Assembly (NCBI RefSeq): GCF_030730865.1
Contig: NZ_JAVALZ010000001.1
Span: forward strand, 372,001 to 436,000
Length of the DNA stretch: 64,000 nt
Source: Uliginosibacterium sp. 31-16
GTDB lineage: Bacteria; Pseudomonadota; Gammaproteobacteria; Burkholderiales; Rhodocyclaceae
Reading direction: 5' to 3'
The translations under genes were made by a program, and so were the position numbers. Shown in pieces: positions 8,363 through 17,311 of this stretch (positions are counted from its first letter, which is position 1; each line of letters opens with the position of its first letter). The notes under the pieces were generated by a model. The model made no database searches, had not been told where the DNA came from, and was given only the letters and a program-made list of their open reading frames with translations.

Positions 8363-9358
8363 ATGCCAATCCGAACCCTGCTGTCTCTGCTGACCACCCT
8401 TGCCCTGTGCTGCGCCAGCCTGTCCGTTCAGGCTGTAGAGCTCAAGGGCTGGCTGCGCGAATCCGCCGAATACCCGCAACATCAAGGCCTGCTGCATTTC
8501 TTCGAGCGCCTCAAGGCCAACACCCAGGGTCGCTACACCGGCCGGGTGCTGTGCTGCGAAGAGCTCGGTCAGCAGAAAGATGTCATTCCCAAGTTCAAGA
8601 ACGGCGAGGTCGACGTCGTACTGTTTTTCTCATCGGCACTGACTGCTGATGTACCTGAAATGGCCGTATTCAGCCTGCCGTTCATCTTCCGCAACCCGGA
8701 GCACATGATGTCGGTGCTCAACGGCGAGGCCGGTCAGGACATGCAGGAACTGCTGCAGAAAAAAGGCTACACCGTACTCGCCTGGTATGACGGCGGCTCC
8801 CGCTCGTTCTACTCGCGCAACAAGACGCTGGCTTACGCCTCGGACTTCAAGGGTCAGAAGATCCGCGTCCCCAACAAGCAGGACATGATCTCGATGGTCA
8901 AGGCACTCGGGGCGGAGCCTTCGACGCTGGCCTTCGACAAGCTGCCGACCGCCCTCAAGAGCGGCGAGCTGGACATCGCTGAAAACGATTTCACCTCTTA
9001 CTACACTTCCGAGCACTACAAGGTGGCGCCCTACTACACCTTCAGCCACCACACCGTGCAGCCAATCGCCGTGCTCATCTCAGCCAAGCGCTGGGCCAGC
9101 CTGAGCGATGCGGACAAGTCCGCATTCCGCCTCTCGGCTCAGGAATCCGCCGTGCAGGCGGCCAAGATCCGCGCCCAGCGCGATGCCGAGATCCGCGCCA
9201 AACTGGACAAGGCCGGCGTGAAATTCAGCGAATTCCGGGGAGCGACCACCACCATTTCGCTGATGAAGTCGACCTACGAGCCTGTCATCGTCAGCCCGAA
9301 GGCCACCGAACTGATGGTCAAGATCATGACCGGCACGCGCAGCAAGGCCGCCGACTGA
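8363..9358 (+). CDS. TRAP-type (DctP-like) periplasmic solute-binding protein, orphan
   Basis: A 331-residue exported protein. A clear signal peptide (LLSLLTTLALCCASLSVQA, cleavage near residue 24) starts from ATG 8363. The mature part has the DctP-like segments FKNGEVDVVLFFSSAL, SLPFIFRN, GQKIRVPNKQDMISMVKALG and AFDKLPTALKSGELDIAEND, in which the arginine of KIRV usually contacts a carboxylate ligand. No small or large TRAP membrane subunit lies nearby, so it either serves a transporter elsewhere or acts as a sensor. An in-frame codon at 8249 would put extra residues before the signal peptide and is not preferred. Its stop abuts the stop of the convergent MFS gene with no gap. Confidence 0.85.
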   Translation: MPIRTLLSLLTTLALCCASLSVQAVELKGWLRESAEYPQHQGLLHFFERLKANTQGRYTGRVLCCEELGQQKDVIPKFKNGEVDVVLFFSSALTADVPEMAVFSLPFIFRNPEHMMSVLNGEAGQDMQELLQKKGYTVLAWYDGGSRSFYSRNKTLAYASDFKGQKIRVPNKQDMISMVKALGAEPSTLAFDKLPTALKSGELDIAENDFTSYYTSEHYKVAPYYTFSHHTVQPIAVLISAKRWASLSDADKSAFRLSAQESAVQAAKIRAQRDAEIRAKLDKAGVKFSEFRGATTTISLMKSTYEPVIVSPKATELMVKIMTGTRSKAAD

Positions 9359-10765
9359 TCATTCCTCCACCGCCCGGTGCCCGGAAATCGCGGCACCGGC
9401 GGTTTTCGCCAGCCGGCTCAGCCACAGCAAGGAACTGGCGGAAACCAGCGCGATCACAATGAATGCCGGCGGGAAATCTGCCGCCACAACGGCCGTATGC
9501 CCCTGCAGGAAATTCGAGCCCTGCAGGGCGAAAGCCCCCACAGTCACCCCCATCCCCGCCGCCAGTTGCTGGATCACGCTGGCCAGACTGGTCGCCTGAC
9601 TCATCTGCGGCTTGTCGATATCCGCATACGCCAACGCATTCAGGCTGGTGAATTGCAGTGAGCGGAAACAGCCGCCGATCAGCAGCGCCGCAATGATCAG
9701 GGCATGCGGCGTATGCGCCGTGAACAGGCCGATCAGCAGTAGTGACAAGGCGGCGGCCACTGCATTCCAGATCAGTACACGACGAAAGCCATAGCGCTGC
9801 AGGATGTTCGCCGCAATGGTTTTCATGAACAGCGCGCCAGCCGCCGAAGCGCAGGTCAGCAGGCCGGATTCAAACGAGTTCAGGCCGAAGCCCAGCTGCA
9901 GGAACAGCGGCAGCAGGAAGGGAATCGCGCCGATACCGATGCGGAAAAAGAAACCCGCCACCACACCCGTGCTGAAAGTCTGGATCTGCAGCAAATTCAG
10001 GTTCAGCAGCGGATGGAGCTTGTCCCGCGCGGTCCACACATAGGCGCCGACCATTGCGGCGCCCGCCACTATGCACACCAGCGAGACAGGCAGTGAAACC
10101 AGATGCCGCCCGGCCGTGGCCAGCCCGAGCATCAGCGAAGACAGCCCCAGCGCAGAGAGAAGAAAGCCGCTCCAGTCCAGCGGCAGCGCCACGTCCTCGC
10201 GCAGGTTCTCGATGTGCCGCCCCGCCATCACCAGGCCAATGATGCTGATCGGGATGTTGATGAAGAAGATCCAGCGCCAGTGAAAATAGGTGCTGATGAA
10301 GCCACCCAGTGGCGGTCCGATCACCGGCCCGATCAGCGCGGGGATCGTCAGGTAGCTGAGAGCTCGCACCATCTCGGCCTTGCTGGTGCTGCGCAAGACC
10401 ACCAGCCGCCCCACCGGCACCATCATCGCCCCGCCCATCCCCTGCACGAAACGCGCCGCAACGAAACCGGTCAGCGAGCCCGACAGCGCGCACAGGATCG
10501 AGCCCCCCATGAATACGCAGATGGCCGAGCGAAACACCGTGCGCGAGCCGAAACGATCCGACATCCAGCCACTGATCGGAATGAATACGGCCAGGCTCAA
10601 GAGGTAGGAGGTCAGCGCCAGCTTCAGTGCAATCGGGTCTTCATGCAGATCGCGTGCAATCGTTGGCAAGGAAGTGGCAATCACCGTCGAGTCCATGTTC
10701 TCCATGAACAGGGCACAGGCAACAATCAACGGGATGAGGATGTGTTTCGGAATGCGCGGCAGCAC
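9359..10765 (-). CDS. MFS transporter, DHA2 (14-helix drug efflux) family, MdtD-like
   Basis: An inner-membrane proton-coupled exporter of about 468 residues. Motif A is GWMSDRFGSRTVF after helix 2, and the DHA2-type helix-1 motif is MENMDSTVIATSLPTIA. Motif C is recognisable in helix 5 (IPALIGPVIGPPLGG). Substrates are probably drugs or metabolites; none can be named. Length matches E. coli MdtD. The start is uncertain: GTG at 10763-10765 gives the family-typical VLPRIPKHILIPL beginning, while an in-frame ATG at 10895-10897 would add 44 poorly conserved residues. Neither has a convincing ribosome site. It is convergent with the TRAP-binding protein, stop against stop. Confidence 0.88.
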   Translation of the reverse strand: MLPRIPKHILIPLIVACALFMENMDSTVIATSLPTIARDLHEDPIALKLALTSYLLSLAVFIPISGWMSDRFGSRTVFRSAICVFMGGSILCALSGSLTGFVAARFVQGMGGAMMVPVGRLVVLRSTSKAEMVRALSYLTIPALIGPVIGPPLGGFISTYFHWRWIFFINIPISIIGLVMAGRHIENLREDVALPLDWSGFLLSALGLSSLMLGLATAGRHLVSLPVSLVCIVAGAAMVGAYVWTARDKLHPLLNLNLLQIQTFSTGVVAGFFFRIGIGAIPFLLPLFLQLGFGLNSFESGLLTCASAAGALFMKTIAANILQRYGFRRVLIWNAVAAALSLLLIGLFTAHTPHALIIAALLIGGCFRSLQFTSLNALAYADIDKPQMSQATSLASVIQQLAAGMGVTVGAFALQGSNFLQGHTAVVAADFPPAFIVIALVSASSLLWLSRLAKTAGAAISGHRAVEE

Positions 10766-11082
10766 GGACGGAGCGAAAGCGGCAAAGACCACAGTGTGCC
10801 GCAGAACACTGGGTGGCGGCTCAAGGTTTAACCCAGGCTTACGAAATACCGCCCCTCTCCTCCGTCCTTCTCCCATTGCACAGGCGACGGGAGTCATCGT
10901 GCCGGTGACGCTTTGCGGAGGTCAGCACCACTGCACACGTAACGGGGGTGGTCGATTCCAGCACCATCGAGACCGTCTTTGCAGTTGGCATCAATGCCAA
11001 TCCGGGCACCGATGGTACATGTCACAATTACCGGCAATTTTATTGTCGTGGTTTGGCTGACTCTGCAGGAGACGAGCGCTCA
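10766..11082. other. Divergent intergenic region between MFS and 7TMR-DISM kinase genes
   Basis: About 317 bases if the short MFS start is correct. The left part (10766-10897) could code for the extended MFS N-terminus. The rest has no recognisable gene, repeat or terminator. An AT-rich patch near 11020-11050 is the most probable promoter area for the kinase gene, but I see no clean -35/-10 pair. Confidence 0.4.
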
Positions 11083-13107
11083 ATGGAAACACGCAAGGGG
11101 AATTTCTGGAGACCTCGCTGGCAGCACGTGTGGCGTACGGCCCTGATTGGCTTGCTGGGAATGCTGTGTGCGAGTCATGCCTTCGGTGCCGCGCCGATGG
11201 CAAGGCATGGCGAAATCGATCTGCGTGCCCTGGAGACGGACCAAGGCGCAGTTGCTCCGCTCAGCGGAGAGTGGGAGTTCTACTGGCAGCAGCTACTCAC
11301 GCCGGAGGATTTTTCTGCAGACCGGACACCACCCAGCGCAAGCAAGCTGCACGTACCGCAGCGGTGGAGCAAGACAACGCTCCAGGATCAGGCCGGCTCC
11401 GGGCGCGGTCATGCAACCTACCGTCTGCGCATCTTGCCACCGCCGGAGGCACAGGCCCTGACGCTGCAATTGCCGGAAATACAGGAGGCCTATGCGCTGT
11501 GGGTAGACGGACGAATGCTGGCGCAGGCCGGAACGGTGGGCGTCGACATGGCATCGGAAAAGGTCGGCAGCCCCGAGATACGGATGGTCACGTTTGCCAG
11601 CCACGGCACACCGGTCGAACTCGTACTGCAGACATCCAGCCATCATTACTCTGACGGTGGCATGGGCTCGGCCATCCGGCTCGGTGCGCCAGAAGTTCTG
11701 GCGAAATCCCAGATGCTGCACTGGGGTGCGGGGCTGGCGGTCGCGGCAGCTCTGCTGGTGATGTTCCTGTATCACCTGGCCTTGTTCATCTCACGTCGCA
11801 GCAACCCGGCGCCACTTTTTCTGGGCATCTATTGCCTGCTGCGGGCGATCAATACGCTGTGCTCCGGCACCAGTGACTGGAGCATCTGGCTGCTGTTCCC
11901 GGAGGCGGACGGCGCGCTGATCGACACGCTTGGCATGGCCTGCCTGCTAGGCTCCATGCCGTTGCTGCAAGCCTTCTTCAACAGCCTGTTTCCTGCCGAA
12001 TTCCCGCGCAAGTGGATGCTCGTCCTTGTCGTCACAGGCATGATCCTTACCGGCTTTGGCGCATACACCGACTTCAACTCTGCAAGCATGCTGGGGATGG
12101 CTGTCTATATGGCCATCGTGGTGGGGTACTCCATCTTCAACCTGATTCGGGCCTGGCGTGTAAAGCGTGTCGGCGCCCTGCTTTTGCTGAGTGGCTATGT
12201 GCTGCTAGGCCTGAGCGCCGTGAATGATTTCCTGAACGGTTATCACATCATCCAGTCAATGCCGATGGCGCCGATTGCGACTCTGGCGTTCATCCTCTGC
12301 CAGTCGTTTGCATTGGCACGCTGGTTTTCGATGGCGCTCACCTCGGTGGAAAAACTGTCAGGCCAACTGGAACTGCAGAACACGGCCTTGCAGGACGAAA
12401 TGGCCGAGCGCGCCCGTCTGGAACGGGAAATCGAGCGGGTGAGCGACGAAGAGCGGCGCGCAATCAGTCGGGCGCTGCATGACGGTCTGTGCCAGGAACT
12501 GACCGCTGCCCGCCTGCATTGCAGCTTGTTGCAGCCATCGGACAATGCGCAAACCGCCCGGATTGAACTCGGCCGCCTGTCTGCATTGCTGGGCCGCGCT
12601 GTTGATCAGGCTTATGAACTGTCGCGTGGTCTGTGGCCCGTGGAAAACGATACTCACAATCTGGCTCACGCGCTGGAGGAGTTGGCTGAAAAGGCTCGGG
12701 CCCTGCACCGTCTGGAGATATCGGTTCGCTGCGAAGCGGCCTGCGTAGCCTGCAGCAACGACAAAGCCACAAACATCTATCACATCGCGAAAGAAGCACT
12801 CCAGAACATCACCAAACACGCGCATGCGCACAAGGTAAATATCGTGCTTGAAGGCTCTCTCGCGACACGTAGCCTGACCCTGCAGATCGAGGATGACGGC
12901 ATCGGTCCAAATACACGAAAATCTTCACCCGGCGGGCTGGGTACCCGGATCATGGCGCACCGCGCCAGCATGATGGGCGGACACCTGACGGTTTCTGAGC
13001 GCCCCGGAGGGGGCACGCTGGTACGCCTGAGCATCGCCTGCGCTACAGGCAACATTCAACAGGAAGAAATTTGCTGCCCATGCCGGCCTGCCGTCGAATA
13101 CACCTGA
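11083..13107 (+). CDS. 7TMR-DISM-type sensor histidine kinase (HisKA_3 class), orphan
   Basis: A 674-residue membrane kinase. A signal peptide (about 1-36) is followed by a periplasmic jelly-roll ligand domain (about 40-205, with LSGEWEFYWQQLL and TYRLRILPP). Seven membrane helices of the 7TM-DISM type follow (about 210-425), then a coiled coil (about 440-465). The NarL-partner kinase core has ALHDGLCQELTAARLH with the phospho-His, the N box NIYHIAKEALQNITKHA, and the glycine boxes DDGIGPN and GGLGTRI. Kinases of this class pair with LuxR/NarL-type regulators, but none is adjacent. ATG 11083 has AGGAGA ten bases upstream and leads straight into the signal peptide; an earlier in-frame start at 10948 is less plausible. 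Confidence 0.85.
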   Translation: METRKGNFWRPRWQHVWRTALIGLLGMLCASHAFGAAPMARHGEIDLRALETDQGAVAPLSGEWEFYWQQLLTPEDFSADRTPPSASKLHVPQRWSKTTLQDQAGSGRGHATYRLRILPPPEAQALTLQLPEIQEAYALWVDGRMLAQAGTVGVDMASEKVGSPEIRMVTFASHGTPVELVLQTSSHHYSDGGMGSAIRLGAPEVLAKSQMLHWGAGLAVAAALLVMFLYHLALFISRRSNPAPLFLGIYCLLRAINTLCSGTSDWSIWLLFPEADGALIDTLGMACLLGSMPLLQAFFNSLFPAEFPRKWMLVLVVTGMILTGFGAYTDFNSASMLGMAVYMAIVVGYSIFNLIRAWRVKRVGALLLLSGYVLLGLSAVNDFLNGYHIIQSMPMAPIATLAFILCQSFALARWFSMALTSVEKLSGQLELQNTALQDEMAERARLEREIERVSDEERRAISRALHDGLCQELTAARLHCSLLQPSDNAQTARIELGRLSALLGRAVDQAYELSRGLWPVENDTHNLAHALEELAEKARALHRLEISVRCEAACVACSNDKATNIYHIAKEALQNITKHAHAHKVNIVLEGSLATRSLTLQIEDDGIGPNTRKSSPGGLGTRIMAHRASMMGGHLTVSERPGGGTLVRLSIACATGNIQQEEICCPCRPAVEYT

Positions 13108-13254
13108 GTCCCTGAGGCGACGTACGCATCTTCGTTGCCTATACCCTTCTTTCGATCCAACCGTGTTTGCGCCTGGCGCGGAAGCACCAGGCGGAGCGAT
13201 CTGTCCCCAGGAGTTCCGCTGCGGCTGCGCACTTCCGCCTCTACAATCCCATCC

Positions 13255-15060
13255 ATGCGACGCTCACACTCCAGCACCCTGCCCGAACCGGCCAAGCCCG
13301 GCGAACTCCACGCCCTGAATACCTTGCGCAGCCTGTTGCCCTATCTGTGGCAATGGCGCATGCGGATTGCACTGGCGCTGAGTTGCCTGATCGCGGCGAA
13401 GATCGCCAATGTGTGGGTACCGCTGATCTTCAAGCACATCGTTGATGCCCTGGCGATCACGCCGGCGCAGGCGGTGATCGTCGTGCCGGCAGCACTGTTG
13501 CTGGCCTACGGTGTGCTGCGCTTTTCGACCTCGCTGTTTACCGAGTTGCGCGAAATCCTGTTCGCCCGTGTCACTCAGGAGTGTGTACGGCGCATCGCGC
13601 TGGGCGTGTTCGAACACCTGCATGCGCTATCCCTGCGTTTTCATCTGGAGCGCCAGACCGGTGGCTTGTCGCGCGACATCGAGCGTGGCACACGCTCGGT
13701 CAATTCACTGATCAACTTCGCCATCTACAGCATCCTGCCGACGCTGGTGGAAATCTCGCTGGTGATGGGCGTGCTGCTGGTGAAATACGAGGCGATCTAC
13801 GCGCTGATCACCGCCATCACGCTCAGCGCCTACATCGTCTTTACCTTCAAGGTCACCAACTGGCGTACCGCCCTGCGGCGCGAGGCCAATGAGCTGGACT
13901 CGTCCGCCAACGCGCGCGCCATCGATGCGCTGATCAATTACGAGACGGTGAAGTACTTCAACAATGAGAGCTGGGAGGCTCATCGTTACGACGAGAAGCT
14001 GCAGGCCTGGAGCAAGGCTCAGGTGCGCAACCAGATTTCCTTGTCACTGCTGAACATGGGTCAGGCCGCGATCATCGCCGCCGGCGTCACCGCCATGATG
14101 TGGCAGGCCGCCAGTGGCGTGGCCAGCGGCAAGATGAGCCTGGGCGACATCGTGCTGGTGAATGCCTTCCTGATTCAGCTCTACGCGCCGCTGAATTTCC
14201 TCGGTGTGCTCTATCGCGAAATCCGCCAGTCGCTGACCGATATCGAGCGCATGTTCGGCCTGATGCGCACCGAACGCGAAGTGGCCGATGCGGCCGACGC
14301 CCGCGAGCTCACCGCCGGGCCGATGAGCCTCAGCTTCGACGCGGTCAGTTTCGCCTACGATCAGCGCCGGCAGGTGCTGACCGATGTTTCACTGAGCGTA
14401 CCGCCGGGCCATACGCTCGCCGTGGTCGGCCATTCCGGCGGCGGCAAATCGACGCTGGCCCGCCTCGTCTTCCGTTTCTACGACGTCAGCACTGGCGCAA
14501 TCCGCATCAACGGCACGGATATCCGCCAGATCAGCCAGCACAGTCTGCGCCGGGCGATCGGCATCGTGCCGCAGGACACCGTGCTGTTCAACGACAGCAT
14601 TTACTACAACATCCTCTACGGCCGCCCGGACGCGAGCCACGCAGAGGTGATCGCCGCCGCTCAGGCCGCCCAGCTGCACGACTTCATCAGCCGCCTGCCG
14701 GATGGCTACGACACCAAGGTCGGCGAGCGCGGGCTGAAGCTATCCGGCGGCGAGAAGCAGCGCGTGGCGATTGCCCGTACCCTGCTCAAGAACCCGAGCA
14801 TCCTGGTTTTCGACGAGGCGACCTCGGCTCTCGACTCGCGCACCGAGCAAGCCATCCAGGCCCAGCTCGAAGCCGCCGCGCGCGGGCGCACCGCACTGAT
14901 CATCGCCCACCGCCTGTCGACAGTAATGAACGCCGACGAGATTGTGGTGCTGGAACAAGGCCGCGTCATCGAGCGCGGCAGTCACGCCGCCCTGCTCGCC
15001 GCAGAGGGCGCTTATGCGCAGATGTGGCGGCTGCAGCAGCAGGAACGCGCGGAGGACTGA
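13255..15060 (+). CDS. Atm1-type ABC exporter (fused membrane and ATPase domains)
   Basis: A 601-residue half-transporter that would work as a homodimer in the inner membrane. Six helices cover about 20-320, with the Atm1-family motif FNNESWEAHRYDEKL between helices. The ATPase domain (about 345-600) has Walker A GHSGGGKST, Q loop GIVPQDTVLFNDSI, signature LSGGEKQRVAIART, Walker B ILVFDEATSALD and switch His in IIAHRLST. Mitochondrial Atm1 and bacterial relatives export glutathione-linked sulfur or metal compounds; whether that applies here is inference. ATG 13255 fits the family N-terminus better than an in-frame codon at 13135. It precedes hldE2 by 242 bases that carry a repeat element. Confidence 0.88.
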   Translation: MRRSHSSTLPEPAKPGELHALNTLRSLLPYLWQWRMRIALALSCLIAAKIANVWVPLIFKHIVDALAITPAQAVIVVPAALLLAYGVLRFSTSLFTELREILFARVTQECVRRIALGVFEHLHALSLRFHLERQTGGLSRDIERGTRSVNSLINFAIYSILPTLVEISLVMGVLLVKYEAIYALITAITLSAYIVFTFKVTNWRTALRREANELDSSANARAIDALINYETVKYFNNESWEAHRYDEKLQAWSKAQVRNQISLSLLNMGQAAIIAAGVTAMMWQAASGVASGKMSLGDIVLVNAFLIQLYAPLNFLGVLYREIRQSLTDIERMFGLMRTEREVADAADARELTAGPMSLSFDAVSFAYDQRRQVLTDVSLSVPPGHTLAVVGHSGGGKSTLARLVFRFYDVSTGAIRINGTDIRQISQHSLRRAIGIVPQDTVLFNDSIYYNILYGRPDASHAEVIAAAQAAQLHDFISRLPDGYDTKVGERGLKLSGGEKQRVAIARTLLKNPSILVFDEATSALDSRTEQAIQAQLEAAARGRTALIIAHRLSTVMNADEIVVLEQGRVIERGSHAALLAAEGAYAQMWRLQQQERAED

Positions 15061-15168
15061 AGGCGGCAAGAGGGCCCCGATTTTTCAGTCCGGATGCCGG
15101 CCATGAGCCGCGCCCATAAAGGGTTTTCAGCCCCCTCGCCTCAAAACCATTGCCAGACAAGGCGCTAC

Positions 15169-15210
15169 AGCATGTCTGCCTGAAGAGGCCCGCCAGATGC
15201 GGGTCTCCAC
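15169..15210. repeat. Intergenic inverted-repeat element, copy 2
   Basis: Core reads CATGTCTGCCTGAAGAGGCC then CGCCAGATGCGGGTCTCC, closely matching the minus-strand unit at 1931-1981 over about 42 bases. It lies between the ABC exporter and hldE2. There is no coding potential in the surrounding 15061-15302 spacer. Confidence 0.6.
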
Positions 15211-15302
15211 GACACGCCACTCTGCATCCGGAACGCAGGACTGCCGCCACAGGCGGTCCGGATGCTATCCTGCTCCCCACTTTTCAAGCTTTCCTTGACG
15301 CC

Positions 15303-15794
15303 ATGACAGCCTATTCCCGCCCCGAATTCGAGTCCCGCATTGTCGCCCCGCAGGATCTCGCCCGCCGCATCGCCGAATTGCCCCGCCCGCTGGTGTTCAC
15401 CAACGGCTGCTTCGACATCATCCATCGCGGCCACGTGACCTATCTGGCCCAGGCCCGCGCGCTGGGTGCCTCGATGATCGTGGCCTTGAATACCGATGCA
15501 TCAGTGAAGCGCCAGGGCAAGGGCGACGACCGTCCGATCAACACGCAGGAAGATCGTGCCGCCGTGATGGCCGCGCTGCGCTGCGCGGACATGGTGACCT
15601 GGTTCGACGAAGACACGCCCATCGAACGCATCCTCGAATGCAGGCCGGATATTCTGGTCAAGGGAGGCGACTGGCCAGTAGAGAAGATCGTTGGCTACAC
15701 CGAAGTGCTCGGCTGGGGTGGCAGCGTTCATTCGATTCCCTTCGAGGTGGATCGCTCGACCACCGCTCTGCTCGGCAAGATCCGCTCGCTGTAA
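15303..15794 (+). CDS. hldE2 (rfaE2): D-glycero-beta-D-manno-heptose 1-phosphate adenylyltransferase (stand-alone HldE C-domain)
   Basis: A 163-residue cytoplasmic nucleotidyltransferase that makes ADP-heptose for the lipopolysaccharide inner core. It is the equivalent of the C-terminal half of E. coli HldE. Visible motifs are the ATP-binding loop FTNGCFDIIHRGHVTYL (HxGH type, residues 32-48), the substrate loop KGGDWPVEKIVG and the C-terminal FEVDRSTTALLGKI. The separate kinase half is not in the window, as is usual for betaproteobacteria where the two activities are split. The start ATG at 15303 gives the normal length. Confidence 0.93.
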   Translation: MTAYSRPEFESRIVAPQDLARRIAELPRPLVFTNGCFDIIHRGHVTYLAQARALGASMIVALNTDASVKRQGKGDDRPINTQEDRAAVMAALRCADMVTWFDEDTPIERILECRPDILVKGGDWPVEKIVGYTEVLGWGGSVHSIPFEVDRSTTALLGKIRSL

Positions 15795-15959
15795 CCATGC
15801 GGGCGCGGCTCGCGCCCCCGGCTCCCTGGAAAAACAGACACGCGTTGCGCCCTGCCAACACGAAAAACAATCGAACTTGGCAGGGCCGTGCGAGCAGCGT
15901 AGATTCGTGTTTCCGGTTACATCCACATGGGTTACACCATGGTCCAAAGGAGGAGTCGC

Positions 15960-17195
15960 GTGAAGATACAACAATCGAGTCTGGCTATCGCCGTCCTGTC
16001 CACCATCCTGCTGGCAGGCTGCGCCACGTCGCTGGAAGGCCCGATCGCCGCCAGCACCGCCAAGCGCCCGCAACTGAGTGCAGATCAGGCCGCCGGCCAC
16101 ACCATGGCTGCCTATTTCGCCAAGGGCGGCAATATCGAGGCGCTGGAAGCGGACCCGTGGGATCCGGTCAAGAACGGCATTGGCGACGTCGCCAAACTCA
16201 AACCCACCTTCACCGTTGCCGCAGACGGCAGTGGCACCCACAAGACCGTGCAGGCCGCGATTGACGCGGTGGGCAAGGCCGGCGGTGAGCGCGTTTATAT
16301 CCTCGTCAAACCGGGCATCTACCGCGAACAGGTGTGCATGAAAGACACCGCTCCGGTCACCCTGTATGGCCTGAGCAGCGACCCGACCAAGGTCGTGATC
16401 GTCAATAACATCGGCGCCGGCACCAAGAAGGACAAGGATGTCACCGCCAATGCCTGCGAAGGCCGCAAGGGCGCAGACACCTACGGCACCAGCGGCAGCA
16501 CCACCTTCCTCGCCTACGCGGATGGGTTCCAGGCAAAGAACCTGACGTTCTCGAACGACTACGACGAGAGCGTCAACCCGAAGAGCGGCACCCAGGCCGT
16601 CGCCCTGAATACGCGTGGCGACAAGGTGATCCTGGAAAACGTGCGTCTGCTCGGCAATCAGGACACGCTGATGATGAAGTCGCTGAACGTAGGGGCCATT
16701 GCCCGCGCCTATGTGACCAACAGCTACATCGAGGGTGATGTGGACTTCGTGTTCAGCCGCGCACTGGCCGTGTTTGACAAGGTGGAGTTCAAATCCCTGA
16801 CCAACCGCGAAGGTTCGGAAGGCGGCTTCGTCTTCGCTCCCAGCCACCCGCAGAATTACGCATACGGCTTCCTGGTGACCAACTCGAAATTCACCTCGGA
16901 CGCCAACAAGGATGGCAAGAAAATCAGCCTCGGCCGCGCCTGGGATGATAGCGGTGGTGTCTACACCGCCAAGGATGGCAGCAAGTTCATGCCCAACGGC
17001 ATGGTCGTGATCCGCAGTTCGTACATTGGCGCTCACATTGATACCGAGTCGCCATGGAACAAAGCCGCCTCGACCAACCGTCCGTTTGATTCGGAAAAGG
17101 CCCAGACCGTGAAGTTCGGCAAGGAAGACGCCACCTTCCCGGCCAACCGCCTGTTCGAGTTCCGCAACTCGGGCCCGGGGGCTGCAGCAAAGTAA
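15960..17195 (+). CDS. Pectinesterase family (CE8) lipoprotein
   Basis: A 411-residue exported lipoprotein. A strong AAAGGAGG site lies six bases before GTG 15960, and the signal peptide ends in the lipobox LLAG-Cys21. The right-handed beta-helix carries the pectin methylesterase signatures in order: GIYREQV, GTQAVAL, GNQDTL (first catalytic Asp), [14 protein letters not shown] (second catalytic Asp) and LGRAWDDS (catalytic Arg). It would remove methyl groups from pectin at the cell envelope; the similar E. coli lipoprotein YbhC has a debated substrate, so activity on pectin is likely but not certain. No other pectin gene is nearby. A Rho-independent terminator follows at 17213-17235. Confidence 0.88.
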   Translation: MKIQQSSLAIAVLSTILLAGCATSLEGPIAASTAKRPQLSADQAAGHTMAAYFAKGGNIEALEADPWDPVKNGIGDVAKLKPTFTVAADGSGTHKTVQAAIDAVGKAGGERVYILVKPGIYREQVCMKDTAPVTLYGLSSDPTKVVIVNNIGAGTKKDKDVTANACEGRKGADTYGTSGSTTFLAYADGFQAKNLTFSNDYDESVNPKSGTQAVALNTRGDKVILENVRLLGNQDTLMMKSLNVGAIARAYVTNSYIEGDVDFVFSRALAVFDKVEFKSLTNREGSEGGFVFAPSHPQNYAYGFLVTNSKFTSDANKDGKKISLGRAWDDSGGVYTAKDGSKFMPNGMVVIRSSYIGAHIDTESPWNKAASTNRPFDSEKAQTVKFGKEDATFPANRLFEFRNSGPGAAAK

Positions 17196-17212
17196 AGATC
17201 AGTTGCATCCGG

Positions 17213-17235
17213 AAGGGGCCTGCGGGCCCCTTTTT
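17213..17235 (+). terminator. Rho-independent terminator after the pectinesterase gene
   Basis: GGGGCC-TGC-GGGCCCC-type stem, preceded by AA and followed directly by TTTTT, 18 bases after the stop codon. Confidence 0.85.
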
Positions 17236-17311
17236 CATGCCCATTCGTTTTTTCCTTATTCCCGATCACAGCACATACAATTCAGCCATATTCCACTCAA
17301 GGAGAGCCCGC

